From: Rubrolithibacter danxiaensis
GTDB lineage: Bacteria > Bacteroidota > Bacteroidia > Sphingobacteriales > Sphingobacteriaceae
NCBI RefSeq assembly: GCF_047272945.1
Contig: NZ_JBKOPS010000002.1
Span: 1-64,000 of the forward strand
DNA: 64,000 bases
Reading direction: 5' to 3'
Below, in pieces: positions 52,351-61,442 of the stretch (positions within the stretch are counted from its first letter, which is position 1; every line of letters begins with the position of its first letter). Below the pieces are notes generated by a model that saw nothing but the letters and a program-made list of their open reading frames with translations, was not told the origin of the DNA and did not search any database. A program made the translations under genes and the position numbers.

Positions 52351-53202
52351 TTATTTCAAAAATAAATCTTCTTCAATGTTCGGAATTATTCCTTTTTCCA
52401 AAGCAGTATCAAATAAAATTTTTATCGCTTTGCGTCCTTCATCTCCAAGCTCTACAGAATAGTTATTTACGTACAGCTCTATATGCTTGTACATAACTTC
52501 TTCTTCCATTGCCTGGGCATGTGAACGTATAAAATCAATTGCTGACTGCGGATGTTGAAATGCAAATTCAACACTTTTTCTTACCAGGCGGTTTACCTTT
52601 TGTTTTACCTCATCGGGAAGTTTTCTGTTAATTACAATTCCACCCAGCGGAATAGCGCATTCCGTTAGGTTTTCCCAGAATTCGCCCAGATCTATTATCT
52701 TGTGAAGTCCTTTTTGCTGGTAAGTAAACCGATTTTCATGAATTATTAATCCGAGATCAATATCACCGTTAAGTAACCGGTCTTCAATGTTAGAAAATAA
52801 TACTTCAACTTTGTTTTTTGCTTCCGGGTAAGCCAGGCTGAAAAGGAAATTAGCAGTAGTATATTTTCCGGGGATACCGGTTTTGAGATTTGAGATTCGG
52901 GATTTGAGATCCTGATAACCAGGAGAAGAGTAGTCTTCTTTTGCTATTAATAAGGGGCCAACGCCAAATCCAAGGGCGCTTCCGGAATCTAAAAGGACAT
53001 AATTTTTTACCACATAAGCAAATGCATGAAAGCTTAATTTGGTAATATCAAGTTCTGCATTAAACGCTTTCTGATTAAGCGTTTCCACATCTTCAAAAAG
53101 TACCTCGAACTCTAAACCTTCCGTATCAATTTTATGATGGATCAGGGCATCAAAAATAAAGGTATCATTTGGGCAGGGTGAAAATCCAAGTGTTAATTTC
53201 AT
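52351..53202 (-). CDS. mqnD: 1,4-dihydroxy-6-naphthoate synthase
   Basis: A 283-residue periplasmic-binding-fold enzyme of the futalosine menaquinone pathway. The start LTLGFSPCPNDTFIFDALIH, FEDVETLNQKAFNAELDITK and the SGSALGFGVGPLLIA loop are typical of MqnD, as is the histidine in DLGLIIHENRFTYQ. It converts cyclic dehypoxanthinyl futalosine to dihydroxynaphthoate. Its ATG overlaps the mqnB stop by four bases. Confidence 0.95.
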   Translation of the reverse strand: MKLTLGFSPCPNDTFIFDALIHHKIDTEGLEFEVLFEDVETLNQKAFNAELDITKLSFHAFAYVVKNYVLLDSGSALGFGVGPLLIAKEDYSSPGYQDLKSRISNLKTGIPGKYTTANFLFSLAYPEAKNKVEVLFSNIEDRLLNGDIDLGLIIHENRFTYQQKGLHKIIDLGEFWENLTECAIPLGGIVINRKLPDEVKQKVNRLVRKSVEFAFQHPQSAIDFIRSHAQAMEEEVMYKHIELYVNNYSVELGDEGRKAIKILFDTALEKGIIPNIEEDLFLK

Positions 53203-53822
53203 TTTATCTCGTTTATAAGATCTCTTAAAAAAGTGTCCAGATTCCTGACGGCAAGGCCGATGTCCCAGTTGTCGCGGTTTCTTCTTTCTACAAAATTTGA
53301 AATTGACCTAATTTGCACCGACGGAATATTCGCCTGGTTACAGGCATAGAAGAAAGCGGCGCCTTCCATACTTTCAATATCAGGATGAAGCCTGTTTACT
53401 GTCTCCTTTATTGTTTCTTCACTCCCGTGAACTTTGTTTACCGTGATACCGGTTACAGTTCTTAAAGATGCTAAAGCAGGAATTTGCATTGCATGAGGAA
53501 AGGGTTTTACCAGGCATTCGCCAAATCCTAACTGATTAATGGGGATAAAATCTGCTCCATCCTCGGCTCCCAATTCTGAAAAACAATCCTGCTGAACCTG
53601 TACTACTTCTCCTGTTTTTATGTTGCGGTTAAAACTTCCGGCAATTCCAGCATTAAGTGCAAGGTCATAGTTGTTGGCGGTAAAGTGTTTTCCTAAAGAA
53701 AAAGCCGTAGCAACCATACCAACACCGGTAATAAGCAAATCGATAGTATAATTTTTAGATGATAAAGTATCAGCAACTAAATTTACTTCGGCCCGGGTAG
53801 CTGCAACAAGTAAAAGTTTCAT
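53199..53822 (-). CDS. mqnB: futalosine hydrolase
   Basis: A 207-residue nucleosidase-fold protein, starting at ATG 53822 (MKLLLVAATRAEVNLVADTL). An ATG 30 bases upstream would add ten residues before the first strand. Family segments are LITGVGMVATAFSLGKH, DLALNAGIAGSF and the catalytic-site IESMEGAAFFYACNQ, followed by VQIRSISNFVERRNRDNW. It removes hypoxanthine from futalosine. mqnD follows with an ATGA overlap. Confidence 0.93.
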   Translation of the reverse strand: MKLLLVAATRAEVNLVADTLSSKNYTIDLLITGVGMVATAFSLGKHFTANNYDLALNAGIAGSFNRNIKTGEVVQVQQDCFSELGAEDGADFIPINQLGFGECLVKPFPHAMQIPALASLRTVTGITVNKVHGSEETIKETVNRLHPDIESMEGAAFFYACNQANIPSVQIRSISNFVERRNRDNWDIGLAVRNLDTFLRDLINEIK

Positions 53823-53883
53823 TGGGACGAAGTTAATTACAATAGCCGGCATTTACATAGTAATGCATACCTGCAGATTTAAG

Positions 53884-53891
53884 TATATTTG
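53884..53891 (+). promoter_or_regulatory. -7 element of the PTPS-folE-fabD operon
   Basis: TATATTTG is an exact match to the Bacteroidota -7 consensus TAnnTTTG and lies 17 bp before the ATG at 53909. No convincing -33 TTG is found at the usual distance, so the call rests on the -7 element and position. Confidence 0.5.
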
Positions 53892-53908
53892 CACTTTATT
53901 TAAAAGAA

Positions 53909-54322
53909 ATGATCTATATTACACGAAGAGAGCGTTTTAATTCGGCACATAAACTGTTTCATGAAGATTGGAGCGACCAAAAAAATATGGAAGTTTTTGG
54001 AAAATGCTCTAACCCCAACTGGCACGGCCATAACTATGAGTTGTTTGTAACGGTAAAAGGTGAAATTAATCCTGAAACCGGCTTTTTAATTGATTTAAGG
54101 GAGTTAAAACAAATCATTAAAACATATGTAACAGATAAGCTGGATCATAAAAATGTGAACCTGGATGTTGATTTTATGAAAGGAAAAATGGCTTCTACGG
54201 AAGTTCTGGCGGTTGAAATATTTCGGCAGCTGAAGGCACCCATTGAAGCTCACGGAGCCAGTATTCACAAGATAAAACTCGTGGAAACAGAAAATAACTT
54301 TGTGGAATACAAAGGCGAATAA
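53909..54322 (+). CDS. 6-pyruvoyl/6-carboxy-tetrahydropterin synthase (PTPS/QueD family)
   Basis: A 137-residue T-fold enzyme. The zinc histidines are in FNSAHKL and WHGHNYEL. The catalytic cysteine lies in GKCSNPNWHGHNY, whose CxxPxxHGH spacing resembles the PTPS form. The substrate-binding glutamate is in VETENNFVEY. It acts on dihydroneopterin triphosphate, made by the folE product encoded 5 bp downstream. The family covers pterin synthesis and queuosine synthesis; the pairing does not decide between them. Confidence 0.9.
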   Translation: MIYITRRERFNSAHKLFHEDWSDQKNMEVFGKCSNPNWHGHNYELFVTVKGEINPETGFLIDLRELKQIIKTYVTDKLDHKNVNLDVDFMKGKMASTEVLAVEIFRQLKAPIEAHGASIHKIKLVETENNFVEYKGE

Positions 54323-54327
54323 TACGA

Positions 54328-54969
54328 ATGAAAGAAGAAAAATCACACCAGGCACCTACCAGCAATGAGCTGGAAGGATATAAAAAAATAGACCGGTATA
54401 ATCCTGAAAAAATAGAAAGGATTGCAGCCCATTATACCGATATTCTGAAAGATATAGGCGAAGATCCCGAACGGGAAGGCTTAATTAAAACTCCCGAGCG
54501 TGTTGCAAAGGCACTCCAGTTCTTAACCCATGGTTACGATCTCAAACCCGGCGAAATCCTGGAAGGCGCTATGTTTAAAGAAGAATACAGCCAGATGGTG
54601 GTAGTGAAAGATATTGAGGTATTTTCTATGTGCGAACACCATTTGTTGCCGTTTTTTGGAAAAGCTCATGTTGCCTATATTCCTAACGGTTATATTGTTG
54701 GTCTAAGCAAAATTCCGCGTGTTGTGGATGCCTTTGCCCGGAGGCTGCAGGTACAGGAAAGGCTTACAAACGAAATCCGTGATTGTATTCAGGAAACTTT
54801 AAATCCCTTAGGTGTTGCAGTTGTAATTGAATGCAAACACTTGTGCATGTCTATGCGTGGTATTCAAAAACAAAATTCTGTTACCACAACTTCTGCCTTT
54901 ACCGGATCATTTATACAAGAAAAAACCAGGGCGGAATTTCTCAGGCTGATAACCGCCAAACTGGATTAA
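54328..54969 (+). CDS. folE: GTP cyclohydrolase I
   Basis: A 213-residue T-fold enzyme making dihydroneopterin triphosphate from GTP. Key segments are DPEREGLIKTPERVAKAL, VKDIEVFSMCEHHLLPFFGK with zinc-binding Cys and His, GLSKIPRVVDAFARRLQVQE, and ECKHLCMSMRGIQK. The N-terminal 40 residues are a variable extension. It sits in an operon with the upstream pterin synthase and downstream fabD. Confidence 0.97.
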   Translation: MKEEKSHQAPTSNELEGYKKIDRYNPEKIERIAAHYTDILKDIGEDPEREGLIKTPERVAKALQFLTHGYDLKPGEILEGAMFKEEYSQMVVVKDIEVFSMCEHHLLPFFGKAHVAYIPNGYIVGLSKIPRVVDAFARRLQVQERLTNEIRDCIQETLNPLGVAVVIECKHLCMSMRGIQKQNSVTTTSAFTGSFIQEKTRAEFLRLITAKLD

Positions 54970-54986
54970 TAATTTAATATACAAGA

Positions 54987-55865
54987 ATGAAAGCATACGT
55001 TTTTCCTGGACAAGGAGCACAATTTCCCGGAATGGGAAAAGATCTTTACGAAGGATCAGAAAAAGCAAAACAACTATTTGAACAAGCAAACGATATTTTA
55101 GGATTCAGGATTACCGACGTTATGTTTAACGGCACAGAAGAAGAGCTTAAACAAACAAACGTAACCCAACCGGCAATTTTTCTGCATTCTGTTATTTTAG
55201 CATCAACCCTGGCCGATTTTAAACCGGATATGGTAGCAGGCCATTCGCTTGGAGAATTTTCGGCATTGGTGGCAGCAGGTGCACTTTCTTTTGAAGACGG
55301 ATTGAAACTGGTAGCTGCACGGGCGAATGCCATGCAAAAAGCCTGCGAAATTCAACCTTCAGCAATGGCTGCAATTTTAGGATTAGATGATTATACAGTA
55401 GAGGACGTATGCCAGATGGTAAGTGAAATAGTAGTTCCGGCAAATTATAACTGCCCGGGGCAACTTGTAATTTCAGGCAGTGTAGAAGGTGTGGATAAGG
55501 CATGTGCGCTGTTAACAGAACGAGGTGCTAAAAGGGCTTTAAAATTAAATGTAGGAGGTGCTTTCCACTCTCCGTTAATGGAAGCTGCAAGGGTTGAACT
55601 GGAAGCGGCTATTGAAAAAACTACTATAAATACACCTGTTTGCCCGGTGTATCAAAATATTGATGCAAAGCCTTATACCGATACCGAAAAAATTAAACAT
55701 AATTTAATTGCTCAGTTAACTGGTCCGGTTAGGTGGACTCAAACCATAAAGAAAATGATTGAAGACGGCGCTGCTTCTTTTACTGAAGTAGGTCCGGGAA
55801 ATGTACTTCAGGGATTAGTGAAAAAGGTTGATCGCACCGTTGAAACCCAAAGTGCTGCAGGGTAG
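54987..55865 (+). CDS. fabD: malonyl-CoA:ACP transacylase
   Basis: A 292-residue acyltransferase. It starts with AYVFPGQGAQFPGMGKDL. The nucleophile serine is in GHSLGEFSALVAAGAL, the arginine in AARANAMQKA and the histidine in GGAFHSPLM. It loads malonate onto acyl-carrier protein for fatty-acid synthesis in the cytoplasm. It is 17 bp after folE, and a strong terminator follows at 55876. Confidence 0.96.
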   Translation: MKAYVFPGQGAQFPGMGKDLYEGSEKAKQLFEQANDILGFRITDVMFNGTEEELKQTNVTQPAIFLHSVILASTLADFKPDMVAGHSLGEFSALVAAGALSFEDGLKLVAARANAMQKACEIQPSAMAAILGLDDYTVEDVCQMVSEIVVPANYNCPGQLVISGSVEGVDKACALLTERGAKRALKLNVGGAFHSPLMEAARVELEAAIEKTTINTPVCPVYQNIDAKPYTDTEKIKHNLIAQLTGPVRWTQTIKKMIEDGAASFTEVGPGNVLQGLVKKVDRTVETQSAAG

Positions 55866-55875
55866 TTATTTCAAA

Positions 55876-55907
55876 AAGGGGTTGATTTGAAACCCCTTAC
55901 TTTTTAT
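55876..55907 (+). terminator. terminator of the PTPS-folE-fabD operon
   Basis: AAGGGGTT (55876-55883) and AACCCCTT (55891-55898) make an 8-bp stem with a 7-base loop, followed by ACTTTTTAT. It lies 10 bp after the fabD stop. Confidence 0.85.
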
Positions 55908-55934
55908 ATTACTTTTACCTGAAAGCAACCCATT

Positions 55935-58900
55935 TTGAGTACCTCTTTTAAATTTCGATTACTGCTGGCTCTGCTTACGCTTAGCTTTGTTGCTACTGCA
56001 ATAAGCCTGAATTTAACATTTCACAAAGAAAATATTCTTGATAAGGATGCCAGAACACTCGAAAGAAACCTGCATAAAAAAGAACAGTTCGCAGAAACGT
56101 TTATTAATAATCCTTTCAACTTTAAAGAACTTCAGCAAGTAGAGCAGAACGAGCAGCTGGCCTCACAGCTGATAACCAGGTTTAAAGAAAATAATAACAT
56201 TTACCTGAATACCTACCAAAATAACAAACTGGTATTTTGGACCGCCAATCTGTTTACCCCCGAAACGGATGCTGGTTTAAAAGATGGATTTAACCTTTTA
56301 CGAACCGACAATGGTTATTATGAAGCTATAAAACGTTCATCGGGAGAGTTTTCGGTAGTGTGCATTATACCTGTTAAAACGTTATATCCTTTCCAGAACA
56401 GATATTTAAATAATCATTTTTCCAGGGATCTGATTAAGTCGGATAATTTAGAAATTGCAAGCAGCTTCGATAAACTTTCCTATAATATCCGAAATTCCAA
56501 AGGCAATTATTTATTCTCAGTAAAGTTAAAATCAGAGGTGAGCCGTACCTTTTATTCACGGCTTGAACTCTGGATGTGGATAGGTGCGTTGTTTTCAATC
56601 TGTGTTCTCATCAATTATATCTGTGCAGAAATTGCAGAAAAGGGCAGGATTAAACTGGCACTGGGTTTACTGCTTGTTGTTCTCCTTGTTATCCGCATAC
56701 TAATGGTGCAGTTTCCGTTGTTCCATTCGCATTTTGACATACCTATCTTCGAGCATATATTTTCCTACGGCGATGGTTTGTTTCCTTCTGTTGGAGACTT
56801 TCTTCTAAACCTGCTTGCTGCTACTTTTTTCTTGTCATTTGCGTATAATTATAAAGACAAAATCACTTTTGGTAAGCAGCTAAATAAAAATGCAAGCCTG
56901 TCGATTTTTATTCTTCTCGGAGCCATATTCAGCCTGATAGCGCTGCAGGTAAACAACCTGTTTTACGAACTCATTACCCATTCAAATATAAATTTCGACC
57001 TGGGCAATATTCTTAGCCTGAGCGGGCTTAGCTGGTTTGGTATTTTACTGCTTTGTATAGCTGTACTCAATCTCTATTTACTATTAGAGACCATATTATC
57101 CGTAAGTACAAATTTAAATCTTACCAACAAAGACCGCTTTTCTACCCTGCTTACTGCTACAGGTCTTTTTTTAATATTTAAACTATTTTTCCAGGATTTC
57201 TCGCTTTCGTTTCTCATTCTCTCAGTTGTTGTTTTTGTAAGAAGCTGGACATTTTATTATAATGTTAATAAATACAATCTCGCTGTTTTTGTATTTACGC
57301 TTTTATCCTTTTCCATTATATCTTCCTTAAAGCTTTCTGGTTTCCAGGTTTCTAAAGAACGCGAACAAAGAAAAATCTATGCCCAAAAACTCGAATCATC
57401 GGATGATCCGAATGCGGCATTATTATTTCTTAAGCTGGAAGAAGATATTGTTAATGATGTGTTCCTGGTAAATTATATATCTAAAAGTATAAAGGATGAG
57501 GATTTATTACACGAACGCTTAAAACGGTTTTATTTTGATGGTTATTTATCAAAGTACCAGTTTAAAACTTTTATTTTTAAGGACGGTAAAAGTGTAAACG
57601 ATAGCGCTGCCAGTTTAAATCATTTCAAAGAACTGGTAATTTCAGGATCAATAAAAGTTTCACATTATTTTTACCGTGTAAATAACACCTTCGGATTCCA
57701 TAATTACTTCGGGTTATTACCCATACGTTCAGGTAATGAAATAATAGGCACCTTAATTATCGAACTTCGGTCTAAAACTTTTAAAGAATCCTCGTTCCCC
57801 AGAATATTGGTTAACGGTGAGATGGATCGCAATGAAGCACTCAGCGATTATTCGTTTGCGTTCTATAATAACAACAAACTTCTTAACCAGTACGGCGATT
57901 ATGTATATGATCTGGATAACAACGATTTTCATGGTAAGACAGGCAGCTTTATCTTTGTACAAAAGAACGATTATACCCATCTGATCTTTAAGCCAAATCC
58001 CTCTAAATTAATAGTTGTTAGTAAACATGTTCCAAACGGACTGGCTCAGATAGCTTCTTTTTCTTTTCTTTTCCTGGTATTTCTAATCTTTTTTGTGTTT
58101 GTTGTATTTATTCATTGGTTAACAATCAACTTTAGCAACCACGACTTTAGGGTTCATTTATTTAACTGGAACTATTTACTGGCAAGAAACCAGATTTTGT
58201 ATCGTACCCGTATTCAGGCCTCCATGGTTTCTGCCATAATTACCACACTTTTTATTGTGGGTGGGATTACTTATTTCAGTATTTTAAATCAGTACCGAAA
58301 AGAGCAGGAAGCCAACGTTTTTGAACGGATAAACAGCATTACTGAAGGTTTTGAAAACAAAATGTTTTATAACGGTACATTAAGTTTTAACAATCAAAGC
58401 CTCAGTACCTTTGCAGATATTAACGCTGTTGATCTGAACCTGTATAACTTGAACGGGAAAATGATTTTCACCACTCAGCCTAAAATTTACGAATATGGCT
58501 TAAAATCATCCCGAATGAATTCGCTTGCCTACGTTTATTTAAGCAAATATCAGCGGTCTGAATATATAAAGCGGGAACAAATAGGAGAAATGCCTTACAT
58601 TACTGCTTATAAGCCCATTCGGGATACCCATAATGAAACCATTGCTTATTTAAGCCTGCCGTATTATAATTACACACATGAGATAGAAAAGCAGATCAGT
58701 TCGTTTCTAAATACACTTATAAACGTGTATGCACTTGTACTGGTAACAATCGGTTTTTTTGCAGTATTTGTTGCCAATCAGATCACTTACCCGTTAACAC
58801 TTGTTCAAAAAAGCTTGTCTGAGATAAAAATTGGAAGTAAAAACGAACCGATTATATGGAAACGAAATGACGAGATCGGAAGCCTGATCAGGGAATATAA

Positions 58901-59624
58901 TAATATGATACGGGCTCTGGAAGAAAACGCCCAGAAACTGGCCCGGTCAGAAAGAGAAAGTGCCTGGCGGGAAATGGCAAAGCAGGTGGCACACGAAATA
59001 AAAAATCCGCTCACTCCTTTAAAGCTTGGGGTGCAGTTACTTGAAAAATCCTGGAAAGAGAAAGATCCTAATTTTGATAAGAAATTTGAGAAGTTTAGTA
59101 AGTCCTTCATTGAGCAGATAGAAAGTTTGTCGCACATATCTTCAGAGTTTTCCAACTTTGCTAAAATGCCCGATACTTCTTTCAGCAATGTTAATTTGCA
59201 AGATGTTATTGAGCAATCTATCGAAGTATACAGCAAGCTGAATGAGTTAAAAATAAATTTTACAAATTTTGCAGGATCGGAAACTATTATAAAAGGTGAT
59301 CGTGACCAGCTACTCAGGATTTTTAATAACCTGATAAAAAATGCGGTAGAAGCAATTCCCGATTACGTAGAAGGTTATATCGAAATTGTTCTGGCTAAGA
59401 AAGATAATTTCGCACTGATAGAGGTGAAAGATAATGGAAGAGGTATTCCTGAAGGGTTAAAAGAAAGAATATTTCATCCTAATTTTACTACTAAAAGCTC
59501 GGGTACGGGGCTTGGATTAGCGTTTGTAAAACAGGCGATTGAAAACATGATGGGGAAAATTGAATTTAAAACTGAAGATAATAAAGGAACTACATTCTAT
59601 ATCCGGATACCTTTAACTGCTTAG
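55935..59624 (+). CDS. large multi-pass sensor histidine kinase (NtrY-like)
   Basis: A 1229-residue kinase. A first membrane helix (about 7-25) and a periplasmic domain to about 205 are followed by a bundle of about eight to ten helices (about 210-480), a second sensor region, further helices near 700-725 and 760-785, then another extracytoplasmic domain and a helix near 930-955. A HAMP segment (PLTLVQKSLSEI) leads to the dimerisation helix with the phosphorylated histidine in VAHEIKNPLTPLKLG (near residue 1020). The ATP-binding boxes are LIKNAVEAIPD, VKDNGRGIP and SGTGLGLAFVKQ. Translation probably starts at TTG 55935. No response regulator is adjacent. The size and number of membrane segments exceed classical NtrY. 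Confidence 0.9.
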   Translation: MSTSFKFRLLLALLTLSFVATAISLNLTFHKENILDKDARTLERNLHKKEQFAETFINNPFNFKELQQVEQNEQLASQLITRFKENNNIYLNTYQNNKLVFWTANLFTPETDAGLKDGFNLLRTDNGYYEAIKRSSGEFSVVCIIPVKTLYPFQNRYLNNHFSRDLIKSDNLEIASSFDKLSYNIRNSKGNYLFSVKLKSEVSRTFYSRLELWMWIGALFSICVLINYICAEIAEKGRIKLALGLLLVVLLVIRILMVQFPLFHSHFDIPIFEHIFSYGDGLFPSVGDFLLNLLAATFFLSFAYNYKDKITFGKQLNKNASLSIFILLGAIFSLIALQVNNLFYELITHSNINFDLGNILSLSGLSWFGILLLCIAVLNLYLLLETILSVSTNLNLTNKDRFSTLLTATGLFLIFKLFFQDFSLSFLILSVVVFVRSWTFYYNVNKYNLAVFVFTLLSFSIISSLKLSGFQVSKEREQRKIYAQKLESSDDPNAALLFLKLEEDIVNDVFLVNYISKSIKDEDLLHERLKRFYFDGYLSKYQFKTFIFKDGKSVNDSAASLNHFKELVISGSIKVSHYFYRVNNTFGFHNYFGLLPIRSGNEIIGTLIIELRSKTFKESSFPRILVNGEMDRNEALSDYSFAFYNNNKLLNQYGDYVYDLDNNDFHGKTGSFIFVQKNDYTHLIFKPNPSKLIVVSKHVPNGLAQIASFSFLFLVFLIFFVFVVFIHWLTINFSNHDFRVHLFNWNYLLARNQILYRTRIQASMVSAIITTLFIVGGITYFSILNQYRKEQEANVFERINSITEGFENKMFYNGTLSFNNQSLSTFADINAVDLNLYNLNGKMIFTTQPKIYEYGLKSSRMNSLAYVYLSKYQRSEYIKREQIGEMPYITAYKPIRDTHNETIAYLSLPYYNYTHEIEKQISSFLNTLINVYALVLVTIGFFAVFVANQITYPLTLVQKSLSEIKIGSKNEPIIWKRNDEIGSLIREYNNMIRALEENAQKLARSERESAWREMAKQVAHEIKNPLTPLKLGVQLLEKSWKEKDPNFDKKFEKFSKSFIEQIESLSHISSEFSNFAKMPDTSFSNVNLQDVIEQSIEVYSKLNELKINFTNFAGSETIIKGDRDQLLRIFNNLIKNAVEAIPDYVEGYIEIVLAKKDNFALIEVKDNGRGIPEGLKERIFHPNFTTKSSGTGLGLAFVKQAIENMMGKIEFKTEDNKGTTFYIRIPLTA

Positions 59625-59724
59625 ACCAAATTTAATAAGTCCTAATAAATAATTTAAAAGCGAGGGGTATTCTACTGATTTACAAATAAAATTACCTTCT
59701 TGGAGTTGAATACTTTTTTCTAAT

Positions 59725-59976
59725 TCAAAAGTCAACCTGTTTTATAACAGCTTCAAAGTTTTCTTTCTTTCGGATATTCCTTCTCAATCGGTTGATAATT
59801 TTTTCCAGCTTATTGACGTCTGAGTAGGGCAATATTTCCTCTTTTTGTTTGCTGATAAAATCCAGCAGCTGATAGCTATCAATCAGCAAACTGTAGCACT
59901 TATCCGAATAGCCATCCACCTCAAGTACAGCGTGGGCAAGCTGTTCAATTCTTTTCTGAACTGATACCTGATTCAT
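59725..59976 (-). CDS. small helical protein of unknown function
   Basis: An 83-residue all-helical protein (QVSVQKRIEQLAHAVLEVDG at the start, DVNKLEKIINRLRRNIRKKE near the end). It has no signal, membrane helix or known motif. It is convergent with the kinase gene and lies downstream of the histone-like gene on the same strand. I do not recognise it. Confidence 0.55.
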   Translation of the reverse strand: MNQVSVQKRIEQLAHAVLEVDGYSDKCYSLLIDSYQLLDFISKQKEEILPYSDVNKLEKIINRLRRNIRKKENFEAVIKQVDF

Positions 59977-60027
59977 GTAACCGATAAGGTTTAACGGAAT
60001 TTAAATGAGAGCATTGAATGTAGTAAT

Positions 60028-60052
60028 CCCTCTCTTATGGATAAAGAGAGGG
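60028..60052 (-). terminator. probable terminator after the Hc1-like gene
   Basis: CCCTCTCTT (60028-60036) and AAGAGAGGG (60044-60052) form a perfect 9-bp stem with a 7-base loop just after the histone-like stop on the minus strand. The T-rich tail is weak. Confidence 0.55.
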
Positions 60053-60059
60053 TGAAGGT

Positions 60060-60236
60060 TTATCCTTTGTTTTTAATTTCAGTAACCTCATTACGGATTT
60101 CCTGAGCAAGAGTTTTAATTTCCTGCATTCCTTTACGAACACGGGTACCTGCAGCACCGCTGTTTTTGTTGTAAAATTTGTCGGCATCAGCTTCTACAGA
60201 AGCAAGTAATTGTTTTAAAGCGTTAAACTTTTCCAT
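60060..60236 (-). CDS. histone H1-like (Hc1-type) protein
   Basis: A 58-residue protein reading MEKFNALKQLLASVEADADK, then FYNKNSGAAGTRVRKGMQEI and a helical tail KTLAQEIRNEVTEIKNKG. This is the compact Hc1-like family common in Bacteroidota, thought to bind DNA, with the conserved KNSGAAGTRVRKGMQE core. The short length is normal for the group. It is a single gene with its own terminator-like hairpin. Confidence 0.85.
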   Translation of the reverse strand: MEKFNALKQLLASVEADADKFYNKNSGAAGTRVRKGMQEIKTLAQEIRNEVTEIKNKG

Positions 60237-60349
60237 TGTTATGTATTTGTGATTAATCGAAGCTGTTAATTTCCGTATTAATTTTTAAATCAGCAATTAT
60301 ATTGGAATAAAAGCGTTTTCTATCCCTTAATTTTATGCTGATACCAAAC

Positions 60350-60583
60350 CTACATTCGGAAGCGCAAAGCTACCGAGCGGCCCAGTGCTTGTGCAAATTC
60401 AGGGTCTAAAGCTGTATCACCATTCTTTTGCGTCCATATTTCACGGGCGTCTTTTACCAGTTCAACTTTCTCACCGTTTAATAAAATTTCAACTTCTCTG
60501 GTAAGATTATTAATGCTCGAACTGTTAACAATCTGGTACAAATAATCCTTGTCTTTGTAGGTAATACGTAGCGGCAATCCCAT
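60350..60583 (-). CDS. small conserved protein of unknown function
   Basis: A 77-residue mostly beta protein (LPLRITYKDKDYLYQIVNSS, then TREVEILLNGEKVELVKDAR and a helix to SVALRFRM). There is no signal peptide or membrane segment. It resembles short uncharacterised proteins often seen in Sphingobacteriales, and I cannot assign a role. It stands alone on the minus strand. Confidence 0.6.
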   Translation of the reverse strand: MGLPLRITYKDKDYLYQIVNSSSINNLTREVEILLNGEKVELVKDAREIWTQKNGDTALDPEFAQALGRSVALRFRM

Positions 60584-60654
60584 GTTCTTAATCCTCCGGG
60601 TAAAGTTAACAGATATGGAGTGAAAAAAATAAAGTATTTAAAACTTCTAAGAAA

Positions 60655-61416
60655 TTAATAAGGTGAGGGACTAATCCGGCTCCATCCTCCGTCTATAACC
60701 AGGTTTTGTCCTGTAATATGGCGTGCCGATTCAGAAACCATGAATAAAGCCGCTTCAGCTATATCCGAAACAGTTGCGGCTCTCCCCATAGGCGTTAATC
60801 GTGACCATGTTTTTTCATAATCAGGGTCATCCAGAGTTCTTTCTGTTAACGTTGCGCCCGGAGCAATGGTGTTTACATTAATTTTGTACTCGGATAATTC
60901 AATAACCAGATTTCTGGCCAGCATTTCAATTGCGGCCTTACTCATCCCGTAAGCGGCCAGGTTTTTGTGAGCCTGGTGTCCTGTTACTGATGATGTAAAA
61001 AGTAAAGATCCACCGCTTTCCTGCAGTTTCATTTGGTTGGCTGCATGCTGGGCTAAAAAGAAAGTTCCGCCTAAATTTACCTGCATCACTCTTGAAAAAG
61101 ATTCGGGAGAATAGGTAAAGAAGTTGCCGAACAAAGTTATTCCTGCATTTGCAATAACAATATCAAGTTTACCATATTCAGAAACAGCAGCATTTACTAA
61201 ATTTTGAATGGTATCCAGGTCACTTGAATCGCCGGGAACTGAATAACACTTCCTGTCCGTTTCTTTAGAGATTCTGTTTGCTGCTGACTCCGCTAAAGCA
61301 GCATCTGCATCGTTTAAAAAAACATGTGCACCTTTATACGCAAGCTGACGGCAAATTTCAAAGCCTATACCCTGGCCGGCACCTGTCACTATGGCTGTTT
61401 TTCCGTTAAAAGACAT
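60655..61416 (-). CDS. short-chain dehydrogenase/reductase
   Basis: A 253-residue classical SDR. It has TGAGQGIGFEIC for NAD(P) binding, an aspartate in FLNDADAALAE that favours NAD, NAGITLFG, the catalytic serine in LLFTSSVTGH and the YxxxK in AAYGMSKAAIE, and ends LVIDGGWSRISPSPY. Closest by style to glucose 1-dehydrogenase or 3-oxoacyl-ACP reductase-like members; the substrate is unknown. The gene for a membrane coiled-coil protein lies 26 bp upstream on the same strand. Confidence 0.9.
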   Translation of the reverse strand: MSFNGKTAIVTGAGQGIGFEICRQLAYKGAHVFLNDADAALAESAANRISKETDRKCYSVPGDSSDLDTIQNLVNAAVSEYGKLDIVIANAGITLFGNFFTYSPESFSRVMQVNLGGTFFLAQHAANQMKLQESGGSLLFTSSVTGHQAHKNLAAYGMSKAAIEMLARNLVIELSEYKINVNTIAPGATLTERTLDDPDYEKTWSRLTPMGRAATVSDIAEAALFMVSESARHITGQNLVIDGGWSRISPSPY

Positions 61417-61442
61417 AATACCAGCAATACGTTTAAACCGAT

